From: Chromatiales bacterium
GTDB taxonomy: Bacteria > Pseudomonadota > Gammaproteobacteria > Chromatiales > Chromatiaceae
Assembly: GCA_024639625.1 (NCBI GenBank)
Contig: JAHEIA010000014.1
Location: 1 to 15,473 of the forward strand
Reading direction: 5' to 3'
Length of the DNA stretch: 15,473 nt
Part shown: positions 7,255 to 14,301 of the stretch, piece after piece
How the letters are laid out: each line of letters starts with the position of its first letter
How positions within the stretch are numbered: position 1 is the stretch's first letter
The notes under the pieces: model-generated
The model's database searches: none
Seen by the model: the letters and a program-made list of their open reading frames with translations, nothing else
What the model was told of the DNA's origin: nothing
Program-made: the position numbers and the translations under genes

Positions 7255-8286
7255 TCAGACGTTCTGCCGCTGCAGCCACCACAACCCCAGCAGCATCCCC
7301 ATAACGATGGCGGTAAAGGCGATCAGCGGCTGAACGGAGACTGTTGCCATGCCGGTCAAGCCGTTACCCACGTTGCACCCGCTGGCTAGGATAGCCCCCG
7401 CCCCCATCATGGCTCCACCGGCCAGATAGCTGCCGACCCGGCCGCCGGCCGGCGCGCTCCAATGGAATGTGCGGGACAACAGCGCGCTGGCCACGGCGCC
7501 GAACAGCACACCGGCGATCATGAACAGTCCGAAGACGGAATCAGTCACCTGCCCCAGGCTCAGATAGGCGGTACCGCGTGCCAGGGGGCCGGCGATCGAC
7601 ACCGACCGCGGGGTCGTTGCGCTGAACTCGTCCTGCCCCAGAACACCGGTAACCCACCAGCCCGCGGTGATCGCAAGACCAAGCAGCGCGCCCGCCAGGA
7701 GCATGCCTCGATGCTTGCGCCAATCGCCCAGGATCAGTATCAGGCCCAGACACAGCAGCGCGAACCCGAGGTAGGTTGCCCAGGGAGCCCAGCCCAGGAT
7801 GCTGGCGAGCGATCCTTCCCGGCTCCCCAGAATCCAGATGGTCTCGTCGCGCAGCCAGATGCGCAGCGGCTCAAGCGCCCCAAACAGGGTTGCCATGCCG
7901 ACCAGGGCGAACGCGAGCAGACTGATCAGCGCGCCAAGGTTTCCTTCGGCGCTGCGCACCAGGGTCCGCGTGGCACAGCCTCCGGCAAGCATGGCCCCCA
8001 GGCCGAAGATCAGGCCCCCGATCAGCGCCCCCGCCCAGTCCAGGGCGCCGCCACGATAACTGCTCGCGGGAATATCCACCCATTGCCCCCACTCGAGCAG
8101 TCCGGTGCCGAGTAACGCCACACCGAGAGCCGCCAGATAAGCGTGGAACTGCCGGTAATCACGCATCAGCACAAGATTACTCACAGCAGCTACCGTGCAG
8201 AACTTGGAGCGCTGGCTAGCCGCGCCGAAGACGATACCCACGAGCAGAGAGCCGCCCATGAGCCAGAGATTGAGGTCATCATCCAC
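7255..8286 (-). CDS. YeeE/YedE-family permease (TsuA-like thiosulfate/sulfur transport)
   Basis: This is a 343-residue integral membrane protein made of two internally similar halves, each with a Gly-rich helix ending in a conserved Cys. Cys30 (RSKFCTV), Cys104 (GGCATR) and Cys304 (SGCNVGNG) match the three essential cysteines described for the thiosulfate transporter TsuA/YeeE of Spirochaeta thermophila. Uptake of thiosulfate or a related sulfur species into the cytoplasm is the likely role; substrate is inferred. No TusA-like partner gene (yeeD/tsuB) lies beside it. The start is a GTG at 8286 preceded by GGAGG with 7-base spacing; the nearby ATGs are out of frame. It lies 96 bases downstream of the broken AEC gene on the same strand, so the two could share a transcript. 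Confidence 0.9.
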   Translation of the reverse strand: MDDDLNLWLMGGSLLVGIVFGAASQRSKFCTVAAVSNLVLMRDYRQFHAYLAALGVALLGTGLLEWGQWVDIPASSYRGGALDWAGALIGGLIFGLGAMLAGGCATRTLVRSAEGNLGALISLLAFALVGMATLFGALEPLRIWLRDETIWILGSREGSLASILGWAPWATYLGFALLCLGLILILGDWRKHRGMLLAGALLGLAITAGWWVTGVLGQDEFSATTPRSVSIAGPLARGTAYLSLGQVTDSVFGLFMIAGVLFGAVASALLSRTFHWSAPAGGRVGSYLAGGAMMGAGAILASGCNVGNGLTGMATVSVQPLIAFTAIVMGMLLGLWWLQRQNV

Positions 8287-8325
8287 TGCGCCACCTCCGC
8301 CAGTGATCCGGTCCCTTAGAAAGGA

Positions 8326-8350
8326 TAACCAAGGCCCCGCATTCTGGTTA
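8326..8350. repeat. Inverted repeat between the AEC and YeeE/YedE genes
   Basis: TAACCA (8326-8331) and TGGTTA (8345-8350) form a 6-bp inverted repeat with a 13-base spacer, followed on the minus strand by TCCTTTCT. It could be a weak attenuator or an operator ahead of the permease gene. The T run is interrupted, so I do not call a terminator. Confidence 0.25.
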
Positions 8351-8382
8351 GCTTCATTTGACCCGACAGATCACCCGGAAGT

Positions 8383-9332
8383 TCACGCCAGCAGATGAAA
8401 CATGGCTGCCACCGTTACGCAACTGGCGACACTGGTCGCGAAAACCAGCTTGGCCGCTAGTCCAGCGTCGCAGCCGTAACTCTTTGCCAATACCACGGTT
8501 AACAGGGCCGAAGACATGGCTGCCTCGAGCACCCGGATCTGGGTCTGGATGTCGCTCATTCCAAGCGAAAGGGTGGGAAGCCAGACCATGCCCGGTTTGA
8601 GGATCAGCTTGATGTCCACGACCAGCAGGACCAGGTGAAGCCAGCTTTCAGGCCTTGGAAGTGCAGCAGCACGCCTACCGTTAAGGCAACCAGGAAAGTG
8701 TTGGCCGATCCCGGAACGTCAAGCGCTTGGAACAGGATTCGTACGTATGCGACGTCCGTGGGCAAACCGAGTGTCGACCAGAGCAACCCTGCAACGACAG
8801 ATAAGAAGATTAGAGAGCGAAAAAAGCGCAGCGCCTCAACCATGCGTCCCTGGATAGCATGATCTTCGCTGCCGTAGTACAGAGCGATCATGGTTCCAAG
8901 GGTAAATAAAGCAGGCCCGACCCCGAGTTCGGAGATCACCACGGCCTCGGCGATCGCGTGGACGTTGTCCGCATACACCTGACTGATGAGCGCGTAGCCG
9001 AGCAAGGCCGAACTGCCGAAACCTGCCGTGAGCAATAGCGCACCCTGCTGGGGAGCCGCCAGCCGGAGCTGGCGCCCGGCCAACCAAGCCAGGACCAACG
9101 ATGCGAGTTCCGCTAGCAGCATAACCAGCGCCAGGATGGCATACTCCCAATGCAGGACCGATCTGGCTAGGGAAACAAAGATCCACGCCGGAAGCGTAAC
9201 CCGGGTAACCGGAGTTGAAAACAGGTGTCCCTGCTCCTCGTTCACTACGCCGAATCGTCTCAACACCATCACCAGGGTGATCAGCCCCACCAACACTAGG
9301 ATGGAACTGACGACGCGCAGCTGAATATCCAC
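8383..9332 (-). pseudogene. AEC-family (auxin efflux carrier-like) transporter, frameshifted
   Basis: Two overlapping frames on the minus strand make one AEC transporter. The first runs from a GTG at 9332 (AGAGGA 5 bases upstream) and stops at 8604 after 242 residues; its last ten residues after LHFQGLKAGF are out-of-frame nonsense. The family sequence resumes in the neighbouring frame as HLVLLVVDIKLILKPGMVW and ends at 8383. One missing base near 8630-8650 (around GGCTTCACC) explains this; restoring it gives about 316 residues, normal for the family. AEC permeases in bacteria move malate, malonate or related acids (MleP/MdcF type); the substrate here is unknown. The downstream part keeps good membrane-protein character (LEAAMSSALLTVVLAKSYG), so the lesion is recent or a sequencing error. 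No conserved frameshift signal is obvious. Confidence 0.8.
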
Positions 9333-9828
9333 CGGATCCTCTTTCCTTCAAAAGTAACCTTTCATGAAGCAGTACTCGATCTTAGCTTTCCCCGCCGCGC
9401 CGGCCAAACCTTTCGCGACCCTACCATCGAAAGTCGTGGGTTGGCTCTGGCCCGAACCATAGCGGAAGTTCCGACTCCGCCTCGCGTACCAGCCGTGCCA
9501 ACATCCGGCTGATGCGCTCCTCAACGATTGGCAACGACTCTTTAAGCGGAGTACTATTCGGGATGGATTCCGCCAGCAGGACAACCCCTCCCGGGCCAGA
9601 AAAGTTGCTGCTGGACGCGTTTTGTCCTTATTCGAAAACAACGAAGTCGTTCGTCCTAGACGAAGCTCCGATCCATAGGCATAGGACGACATTGTCCGCG
9701 CCCCGCCCTACGATATGCCGTAGGGTGCAGGGTGCAAGTCCGAGGCGCAGGGGTTTTTCCAGCCTGCTGTTTGCTATCGAGCGACGGACATGGGTTGTCG
9801 TTGCTCGCGCTGTCTTTGAGGAAGCAAC
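9333..9828. other. 496-base divergent intergenic region between AEC gene and the rimK operon
   Basis: No convincing complete gene is visible. On the minus strand one frame between 9630 and 9421 looks protein-like: it ends in LPIVEERISRMLARLVRE and then ELPLWFGPEPTHDFRW before a TAG at 9421. It has mostly G/C third positions, but no ATG, GTG or TTG start in a sensible place; a GGGAGGGG near 9590 precedes only CTG codons. It may be a gene remnant or a small unrecognised protein. The right part (9640-9828) is the leader of the protease-rimK operon and contains a hairpin at 9704-9727 and a short inverted repeat TTCGTC/GACGAA at 9650-9664. No clear promoter could be assigned. Confidence 0.4.
9704..9727 (+). 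other. Hairpin in the leader of the protease-rimK operon
   Basis: CCCTACG (9706-9712) and CGTAGGG (9719-9725) pair perfectly around a six-base loop ATATGC; one wobble and one more GC pair extend the stem to 9 bp. It sits about 100 bases before the GTG of the first operon gene. No T run follows directly, so it is not a standard terminator. It could be a leader RNA element or an operator. Confidence 0.35.
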
Positions 9829-10320
9829 GTGGTTCCAATCGCTAACGGGAAGTCGAAGGTCGTTGTCGGCTGGCGCGAATGGCTGTCGTTGCCCGGCATC
9901 GGGATCCCGGCAATCAAGGCCAAGGTGGACACCGGGGCACGCACCTCCTCCCTGCATACGTACTATACCGAACGGTTTCGTAAAGATCGGAAAGGCTATA
10001 TACGGTTTGGTGTCCATCCGCTGCAGCGTCGGCGCGACCTCACGCTAACGTGCACTGCTGAGCTGCTGGATCAGCGTCTCGTAAGCGATTCCGGCGGTCA
10101 CAGGGAACTGCGCTGGGTGATCGAAACGCCGGTGCGTCTCGGGGAGCTGGAGTGGTCCCTCGAGCTCACGCTCACGGATCGTGATTCCATGCTGTTCCGT
10201 ATGCTGCTGGGTCGAACCGCCATGGCGGGGCGGATTTTTGTGGACCCGGAGTCCTCCTATCTGGTGGGGCGAAGGCCAAGCCTGCGCAAGCTCTATCCCG
10301 AGTCCGCACCCGGCAAATAG
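9829..10320 (+). CDS. Retropepsin-like aspartic protease (RimB/'ATP-dependent zinc protease' family)
   Basis: This 163-residue cytoplasmic protein belongs to the family often labelled 'putative ATP-dependent zinc protease' (Pfam Zn_protease). The sequence shows a retropepsin-type aspartic site instead: KVDTGARTSSLH with Asp34-Thr35-Gly36-Ala37. A second half with DSMLFRMLLGRTAMAG (about 125-140) gives the strand-helix pattern LLGR typical of these one-lobe proteases, which act as dimers. In Pseudomonas fluorescens a member called RimB is encoded beside RimK and modulates its activity on ribosomal protein S6; the same arrangement here makes that role likely. The start is a GTG at 9829 with GAGGAA about 6 bases before it. 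rimK starts 12 bases after its stop, so the two are co-transcribed. Family call strong; role inferred from neighbours. Confidence 0.88.
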   Translation: MVPIANGKSKVVVGWREWLSLPGIGIPAIKAKVDTGARTSSLHTYYTERFRKDRKGYIRFGVHPLQRRRDLTLTCTAELLDQRLVSDSGGHRELRWVIETPVRLGELEWSLELTLTDRDSMLFRMLLGRTAMAGRIFVDPESSYLVGRRPSLRKLYPESAPGK

Positions 10321-10323
10321 GAG
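10319..10323 (+). promoter_or_regulatory. Shine-Dalgarno of rimK, supports a TTG start
   Basis: AGGAG overlapping the stop codon of the protease gene, 9 bases before the TTG at 10333. The TTG gives the MKIAILSR start found in RimK proteins, so the rare start codon is well supported. Confidence 0.65.
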
Positions 10324-10332
10324 TCAAGAAAC

Positions 10333-11238
10333 TTGAAAATCGCGATTCTTTCACGCAGTCGGAATCTATACTCCACCCGGCGACTCGTGGAGTCAGCGAC
10401 CCAGCGCGGCCACGAGGTCCGGGTCATCGACGTCTTGCGCTGCTACATGAATATCACCTCGCATCGTCCCACTATTCATTACAAGGGCGAGGTGTTATCG
10501 GGATACAACGCCGTGATTCCGCGTATTGGCGCCTCCGTGACCTTCTATGGCACTGCCGTCCTGCGCCAGTTCGAGATGATGGGCACCTACCCGCTGAACG
10601 AGTCGGTGGCTATCACCCGCGCGCGCGACAAGCTGCGTTCCCTGCAGCTTCTGTCACGTAAGGGCATCGGCCTGCCGGTAACCGGGTTTGCCCATGCGCC
10701 GGACGATATCGAGGATCTCATCAAGATGGTCGGAGGCGCTCCGCTGGTGATCAAGCTGCTGGAAGGCACTCAGGGTATCGGTGTGGTATTGGCGGAGACG
10801 CAACAGGCCGCCGAGAGCGTGATCGAGGCCTTCATGGGACTGCATACCAATATCCTGGTGCAGGAGTACATCAAGGAGGCGGGCGGAGCCGACATCCGCT
10901 GTTTCGTGATCGGGGATAAAGTCGTCGCGGCCATGAAGCGACAGGCCAAGGAGGGAGAATTCCGCTCCAACCTCCACCGAGGGGGCAGCGCCAGCCTCAC
11001 ACGCATCACCCCCGAGGAGCGGTCCACCGCCGTGCGGGCGGCGAAGACCATGGGTCTGAACGTGGCAGGCGTAGATATCCTGCGTTCCAACCACGGGCCG
11101 GTAGTAATGGAGGTCAATTCCTCTCCGGGACTGGAAGGCATAGAGAGGGCCACTGGAAAGGACGTTGCCGCCATGGTAGTTCAGTTTATCGAGAAGAACG
11201 CGGCCTCGGGCAGAACGGGAACCCGCGGACGGGGCTGA
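10333..11238 (+). CDS. rimK: Ribosomal protein S6--L-glutamate ligase RimK
   Basis: RimK is an ATP-grasp enzyme that adds glutamate residues to the C-terminus of ribosomal protein S6 in the cytoplasm, using ATP. The 301-residue length equals the E. coli enzyme (about 300) and the sequence follows it closely: MKIAILSR at the start, IHYKG (about 49-53), [14 protein letters not shown] (60-73), YPLNESVAI (86-94), [26 protein letters not shown] in the ATP-binding part, [13 protein letters not shown], and RSNLHRGG. The metal/ATP site [13 protein letters not shown] is near residues 257-269. All expected ATP-grasp landmarks are present. It starts with TTG. It lies in an operon between a RimB-like protease and an M14 metallohydrolase, separated by 12 and 4 bases, so translation is probably coupled. 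The C-terminal tail is Arg/Gly-rich. Confidence 0.97.
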   Translation: MKIAILSRSRNLYSTRRLVESATQRGHEVRVIDVLRCYMNITSHRPTIHYKGEVLSGYNAVIPRIGASVTFYGTAVLRQFEMMGTYPLNESVAITRARDKLRSLQLLSRKGIGLPVTGFAHAPDDIEDLIKMVGGAPLVIKLLEGTQGIGVVLAETQQAAESVIEAFMGLHTNILVQEYIKEAGGADIRCFVIGDKVVAAMKRQAKEGEFRSNLHRGGSASLTRITPEERSTAVRAAKTMGLNVAGVDILRSNHGPVVMEVNSSPGLEGIERATGKDVAAMVVQFIEKNAASGRTGTRGRG

Positions 11239-11242
11239 ATTC

Positions 11243-12301
11243 GTGTCCATTGTGCTCACTGTCGGCGGACAGGAGATCCGCCGAGGAACCGCCCAGACCA
11301 TCGAATTGCAGCTTCCGCTGCTCTACACCCATACGCCGGTGGTGATGACGGCGCGGGTGATTCGTGGTCGGCGCGACGGTCCCTGCCTGTTCGTCAGCGC
11401 AGCGATCCACGGAGACGAGATCAACGGCGTAGAGATCATTCGACGACTTCTGCGGTCACCCGCACTCAAGCATCTGCGCGGTACCCTGATCGCGGTGCCG
11501 GTGGTAAACGTCTACGGTTTCGTTCGTCAGTCCCGTTATCTGCCGGATCGGCGTGATCTCAACCGCTCCTTCCCCGGCTCTGAAAAGGGCTCTCTGACGG
11601 CGCGTCTCGCCAATGCCTTTTTGGAAGAGGTGGTGACCAAGGCGGATTATGGCATCGATCTGCACACGGGTGCGGTACACCGGGAAAACCTGTCCCAGAT
11701 ACGAGCCAGCTTCGATGAGGACGGTGAGGTGGAGCGATTGGCTAAGGCCTTCGGCAGCCCTGTGATCCTGAATTCGGATCTGCGCGACGGATCTCTGCGG
11801 GAGGCGGCCCGATCTTTGGGAACACCGGTGATCGTCTATGAAGGCGGCGAGGCGCTTCGCTTCGATGAGGTCGTGATCCGCGCCGGGGTACGCGGCACGA
11901 TCGGCGTCATGCGCGAGCTGGATATGCTGCGCCCCAGCTCCCGGTCCCGCAGTAGACGTCGACCGGAACCGGTTGTCGCACGCTCCAGCCAATGGGTGCG
12001 GGCGCCTCAAAGCGGCATCCTGCGGGCCGCGAAGCCCCTGGGCGCGCGCGTGGCTAGGCAGGAAGTTCTCGGATGGATCACCGACCCGCTGGGAGAGAAC
12101 GAACTCCCGGTAGAGGCCCCCGCAGCGGGACTGGTCATTGGCAAGCTCAATCTTCCCTTGGTCAACGAGGGCGAGGCCTTGTACCACATCGCCCGGTTCG
12201 CCGAGACCGGCACCGCGGCCGAGGTCGTGGAACAGTTTCAGGCCGAGCATGATCCGGAGACCGACACCCGTGAAGCGGCGGAGCCGCCCATCAGCGAGTA
12301 G
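11243..12301 (+). CDS. AstE/aspartoacylase-family (M14) zinc metallohydrolase
   Basis: This 352-residue protein matches the succinylglutamate desuccinylase/aspartoacylase group of M14 metallopeptidase-fold enzymes. Zinc ligands are visible as His56 and Glu59 in AAIHGDEINGVE and His141 in DLHTG. DLNRSFPG (105-112) is the substrate-binding Asn-Arg motif, and Glu200 in VYEGGE is the likely catalytic acid. Residues about 252-317 form the C-terminal beta domain of this family (biotinyl-like), with RAPQSGILR and VEAPAAGLV as its two strands. The last 30 residues are acidic. Known relatives hydrolyse N-acyl amino acids or remove C-terminal residues. The start is a GTG 4 bases after the rimK stop, with only a weak ribosome site (GGGG), which suggests translational coupling. 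Its place after rimK suggests action on glutamylated protein or released glutamyl peptides; this is inference. Confidence 0.88.
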   Translation: MSIVLTVGGQEIRRGTAQTIELQLPLLYTHTPVVMTARVIRGRRDGPCLFVSAAIHGDEINGVEIIRRLLRSPALKHLRGTLIAVPVVNVYGFVRQSRYLPDRRDLNRSFPGSEKGSLTARLANAFLEEVVTKADYGIDLHTGAVHRENLSQIRASFDEDGEVERLAKAFGSPVILNSDLRDGSLREAARSLGTPVIVYEGGEALRFDEVVIRAGVRGTIGVMRELDMLRPSSRSRSRRRPEPVVARSSQWVRAPQSGILRAAKPLGARVARQEVLGWITDPLGENELPVEAPAAGLVIGKLNLPLVNEGEALYHIARFAETGTAAEVVEQFQAEHDPETDTREAAEPPISE

Positions 12302-12566
12302 CCGCACGATTGCGAAGCCGGCCGGCTGGTGATACCTCTGATCTTCACAACCGCACGACCCGATGGGATCCCCGCAGCACTGGCGCGCTCCAATTCGCCC
12401 ATCCAACCGTCACCTCATCGATCCAGACCGCCGGCAGATACATCGATGACCCGAACCGAGCGATCGGCCCGCGTTGTATAGGTCACTGCCCGAGCCTGGC
12501 AGCGGCTGCACATCCGGGGCGGAAATGCCAAACAAGTAGCGTCCAGGCGCCGGTTCATCTAGTGTT

Positions 12567-12908
12567 ATGAGAATGTCGGTCTCTTCTCAGTTCTTCATGT
12601 TTCGACGCCTCATCGCATTCATGCTCATCTTTGCGTTGCTCGGCTACGGAGTCGCCTGGGCCTTTGCCGGACCCGCGTCAGACATCGCCGATTACGCGCT
12701 CGGCAGCGTGCACCAAGATTCGGCGGCAGCCCTTGACGAAGCTACCTGCGATCACTTCTGCCATGCGGCCGCGCATATGATGGGGCTGGCGCCCGCGCTC
12801 CCGAGGGTCCGCCATCCGGACGCGGATAGCTTCTGTCCGGCGCCGGGTGGCATCCTGGGCACACTCGTTGTTTCCCCACTACTGAAGCCCCCGCGCTCCT
12901 GGTTCTGA
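12567..12908 (+). CDS. CzcI-like small exported metal-resistance protein
   Basis: This is a 113-residue protein starting a metal-efflux operon. A basic/hydrophobic segment (MFRRLIAFMLIFALLGYGVAWAF, split here as MFRRLIAFML and IFALLGYGVAWAF) acts as signal peptide or anchor. The mature part holds a clear metal-site motif, CDHFCHAAAHMMGL (61-74), with Cys61, His63, Cys65, His66 and His70, followed by Cys90. Small proteins of this form stand first in many czc/cnr-type operons (CzcI) and are thought to bind metal or regulate the system. No good ribosome site precedes any of the candidate ATGs (12567, 12573, 12597); 12597 gives the tidiest signal peptide, and translation may begin from a leaderless or weakly initiated transcript. 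It is 106 bases ahead of the adaptor gene. Family call moderate. Confidence 0.7.
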   Translation: MRMSVSSQFFMFRRLIAFMLIFALLGYGVAWAFAGPASDIADYALGSVHQDSAAALDEATCDHFCHAAAHMMGLAPALPRVRHPDADSFCPAPGGILGTLVVSPLLKPPRSWF

Positions 12909-13013
12909 TTTCGGTTGACTGCCGCGCACCTGGCGAGGCTTGTCCGTTATTCCAGACCCAAGGCTGCTTCTATGTTTACTTCCATCCTAGCCGGCGGAGG
13001 ACGGCGTGCCGGT

Positions 13014-14291
13014 ATGAGGCTCCCCTCCTTGTTGCTCACCCTCGGGCTGCAGGTGCCGGTGTGCACGGTCGCCGCGGCGGAACATCCGGTTCGCCCCGAG
13101 CGCGCAGACAGGGAGCACTATCATCCCGTGCCGGCCGACGCAGCGAACCGGGAACGACACGCCATTCCCATCGATCGCGACGAGCACACGGTAACTGACA
13201 GGCTGTCGGTGGAAGGACCGGGTGACGCACGGGCGACCGATCACCCGGAGGAAGAGCACGCCCATGGGCACGGAGAGTCGATTGCTGTCCGCCTCTCCCC
13301 TCAACAGCGCGAGGCCGTGGACATTGCGATCCTGGAGTTGGAGCCACTCGCCCTAGACGAAACCCTGCATGCGCCAGGGGAGGTGCGTCTGAACGCCTAT
13401 GGTACGGCGCAGGTAACCCCGCGGGTCGAGGCCCAGGTCGTCGCCCGGCACGCGCGCCTGGGCGACCATGTAGCGCAGGGTCAACCACTGGTCACGCTCT
13501 CCAGCGTCGACATGGCAGAGGCGCAAGGCGACTTGGTCGTTGCCGAGCTCGAATGGCGGCGCCTGAGCAAACTCAAGCGTCAGTTCGTCTCAGAAAGCGA
13601 CTACCTGCAAGCGAGCGTGGCGCGCCAGAAGGCCCTCTCCCGCGTGCTCGCCTACGGTATGACGCAGTCTCAAGCCAAGGCTTTGGCTGGCGCCGAGTCC
13701 GAGAAGGCCGATGGCACCTTCGAGCTTCTCGCCCCACAGAGTGGGACGGTGGTTCGGGATGCGTTCGTCCTTGGCGAACTGGTGGAGCCCGGCCGCGTCC
13801 TTTTCGAGATCACCGATGAGTCGGTGCGTTGGGTGGAGGCGCGACTGCCGCCGCAAGAGGCATCGCGGGTTTCCATCGGCCAGAAGGCACGCATCACCTA
13901 TCGAGAGACCTGGCTTCAGGGCCGCGTTACCCAGATCCATCACCTGCTCGACGAGACGACCCGCACGCAGGCGGTGCGCGTCGAGGTGCCCGATCCGGCG
14001 CATCGACTCCATCCCGGCGTGTTCGTCGACGTGTCGATCACCACAGGCTCTGGAGAGCCCGTGCTGACACTGCCCGAGGAGGCCGTCTTGCGCAGTCCCG
14101 AAGGCGGCTGGCGGGTGTTCGTCGCCGAAGGCGAAGGCCTCTTCCGGCCGGTCGAAGTGGAGTTGCTGTACACGACCGGTGGGATGGCAGCGCTCGCGGG
14201 TCTGCCGCCGGGCACTCCTGTGGTCACGCACGGCACGTTCTTTCTCCAGTCAGAGCTCGCCAAGAGCGGCTTTGACCCGCACCACCATTGA
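13014..14291 (+). CDS. RND efflux periplasmic adaptor (CzcB-like membrane fusion protein)
   Basis: This is the periplasmic adaptor that links an inner-membrane RND pump to an outer-membrane channel. It has 425 residues from the ATG at 13014, with a signal peptide at 1-22. Residues 23-87 are rich in His, Asp and Glu (nine His, ending HAHGHGES), a likely metal-binding tail. The barrel-sandwich halves are APGEVRLNAYGTAQV (120-134) with GDHVAQGQPLVTL (150-162), and LLAPQSGTVVRD (238-249) with GELVEPGRVLFEI (254-266). Between them is a short helical hairpin (about 170-230) with ESDYLQASVARQKALSR. A beta-barrel (270-345) and membrane-proximal domain follow, ending DPHHH. A longer start at 12972 (14 residues more) is possible; GGAGGA at 12996 is 12 bases before the chosen ATG. 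The pump gene begins 10 bases downstream. CzcB/CusB type; metal specificity not readable. Confidence 0.9.
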   Translation: MRLPSLLLTLGLQVPVCTVAAAEHPVRPERADREHYHPVPADAANRERHAIPIDRDEHTVTDRLSVEGPGDARATDHPEEEHAHGHGESIAVRLSPQQREAVDIAILELEPLALDETLHAPGEVRLNAYGTAQVTPRVEAQVVARHARLGDHVAQGQPLVTLSSVDMAEAQGDLVVAELEWRRLSKLKRQFVSESDYLQASVARQKALSRVLAYGMTQSQAKALAGAESEKADGTFELLAPQSGTVVRDAFVLGELVEPGRVLFEITDESVRWVEARLPPQEASRVSIGQKARITYRETWLQGRVTQIHHLLDETTRTQAVRVEVPDPAHRLHPGVFVDVSITTGSGEPVLTLPEEAVLRSPEGGWRVFVAEGEGLFRPVEVELLYTTGGMAALAGLPPGTPVVTHGTFFLQSELAKSGFDPHHH

Positions 14292-14301
14292 AGGGAACCC
14301 G

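Noticed and set aside
7462..8115. 217-codon open frame on the plus strand
   Set aside because: Antisense to the YeeE/YedE permease; hydrophilic, Gln/Arg-rich shadow sequence.
10654..11301. 215-codon open frame on the minus strand
   Set aside because: Antisense to rimK, whose identity is certain.
12316..12327. Perfect 12-base palindrome AGCCGGCCGGCT after the M14 gene
   Set aside because: It has no loop and no T run, and such GC palindromes are expected by chance at this base composition.
11456..12406. 316-codon open frame on the minus strand
   Set aside because: Antisense to the M14 hydrolase with intact zinc motifs; no recognisable protein features of its own.
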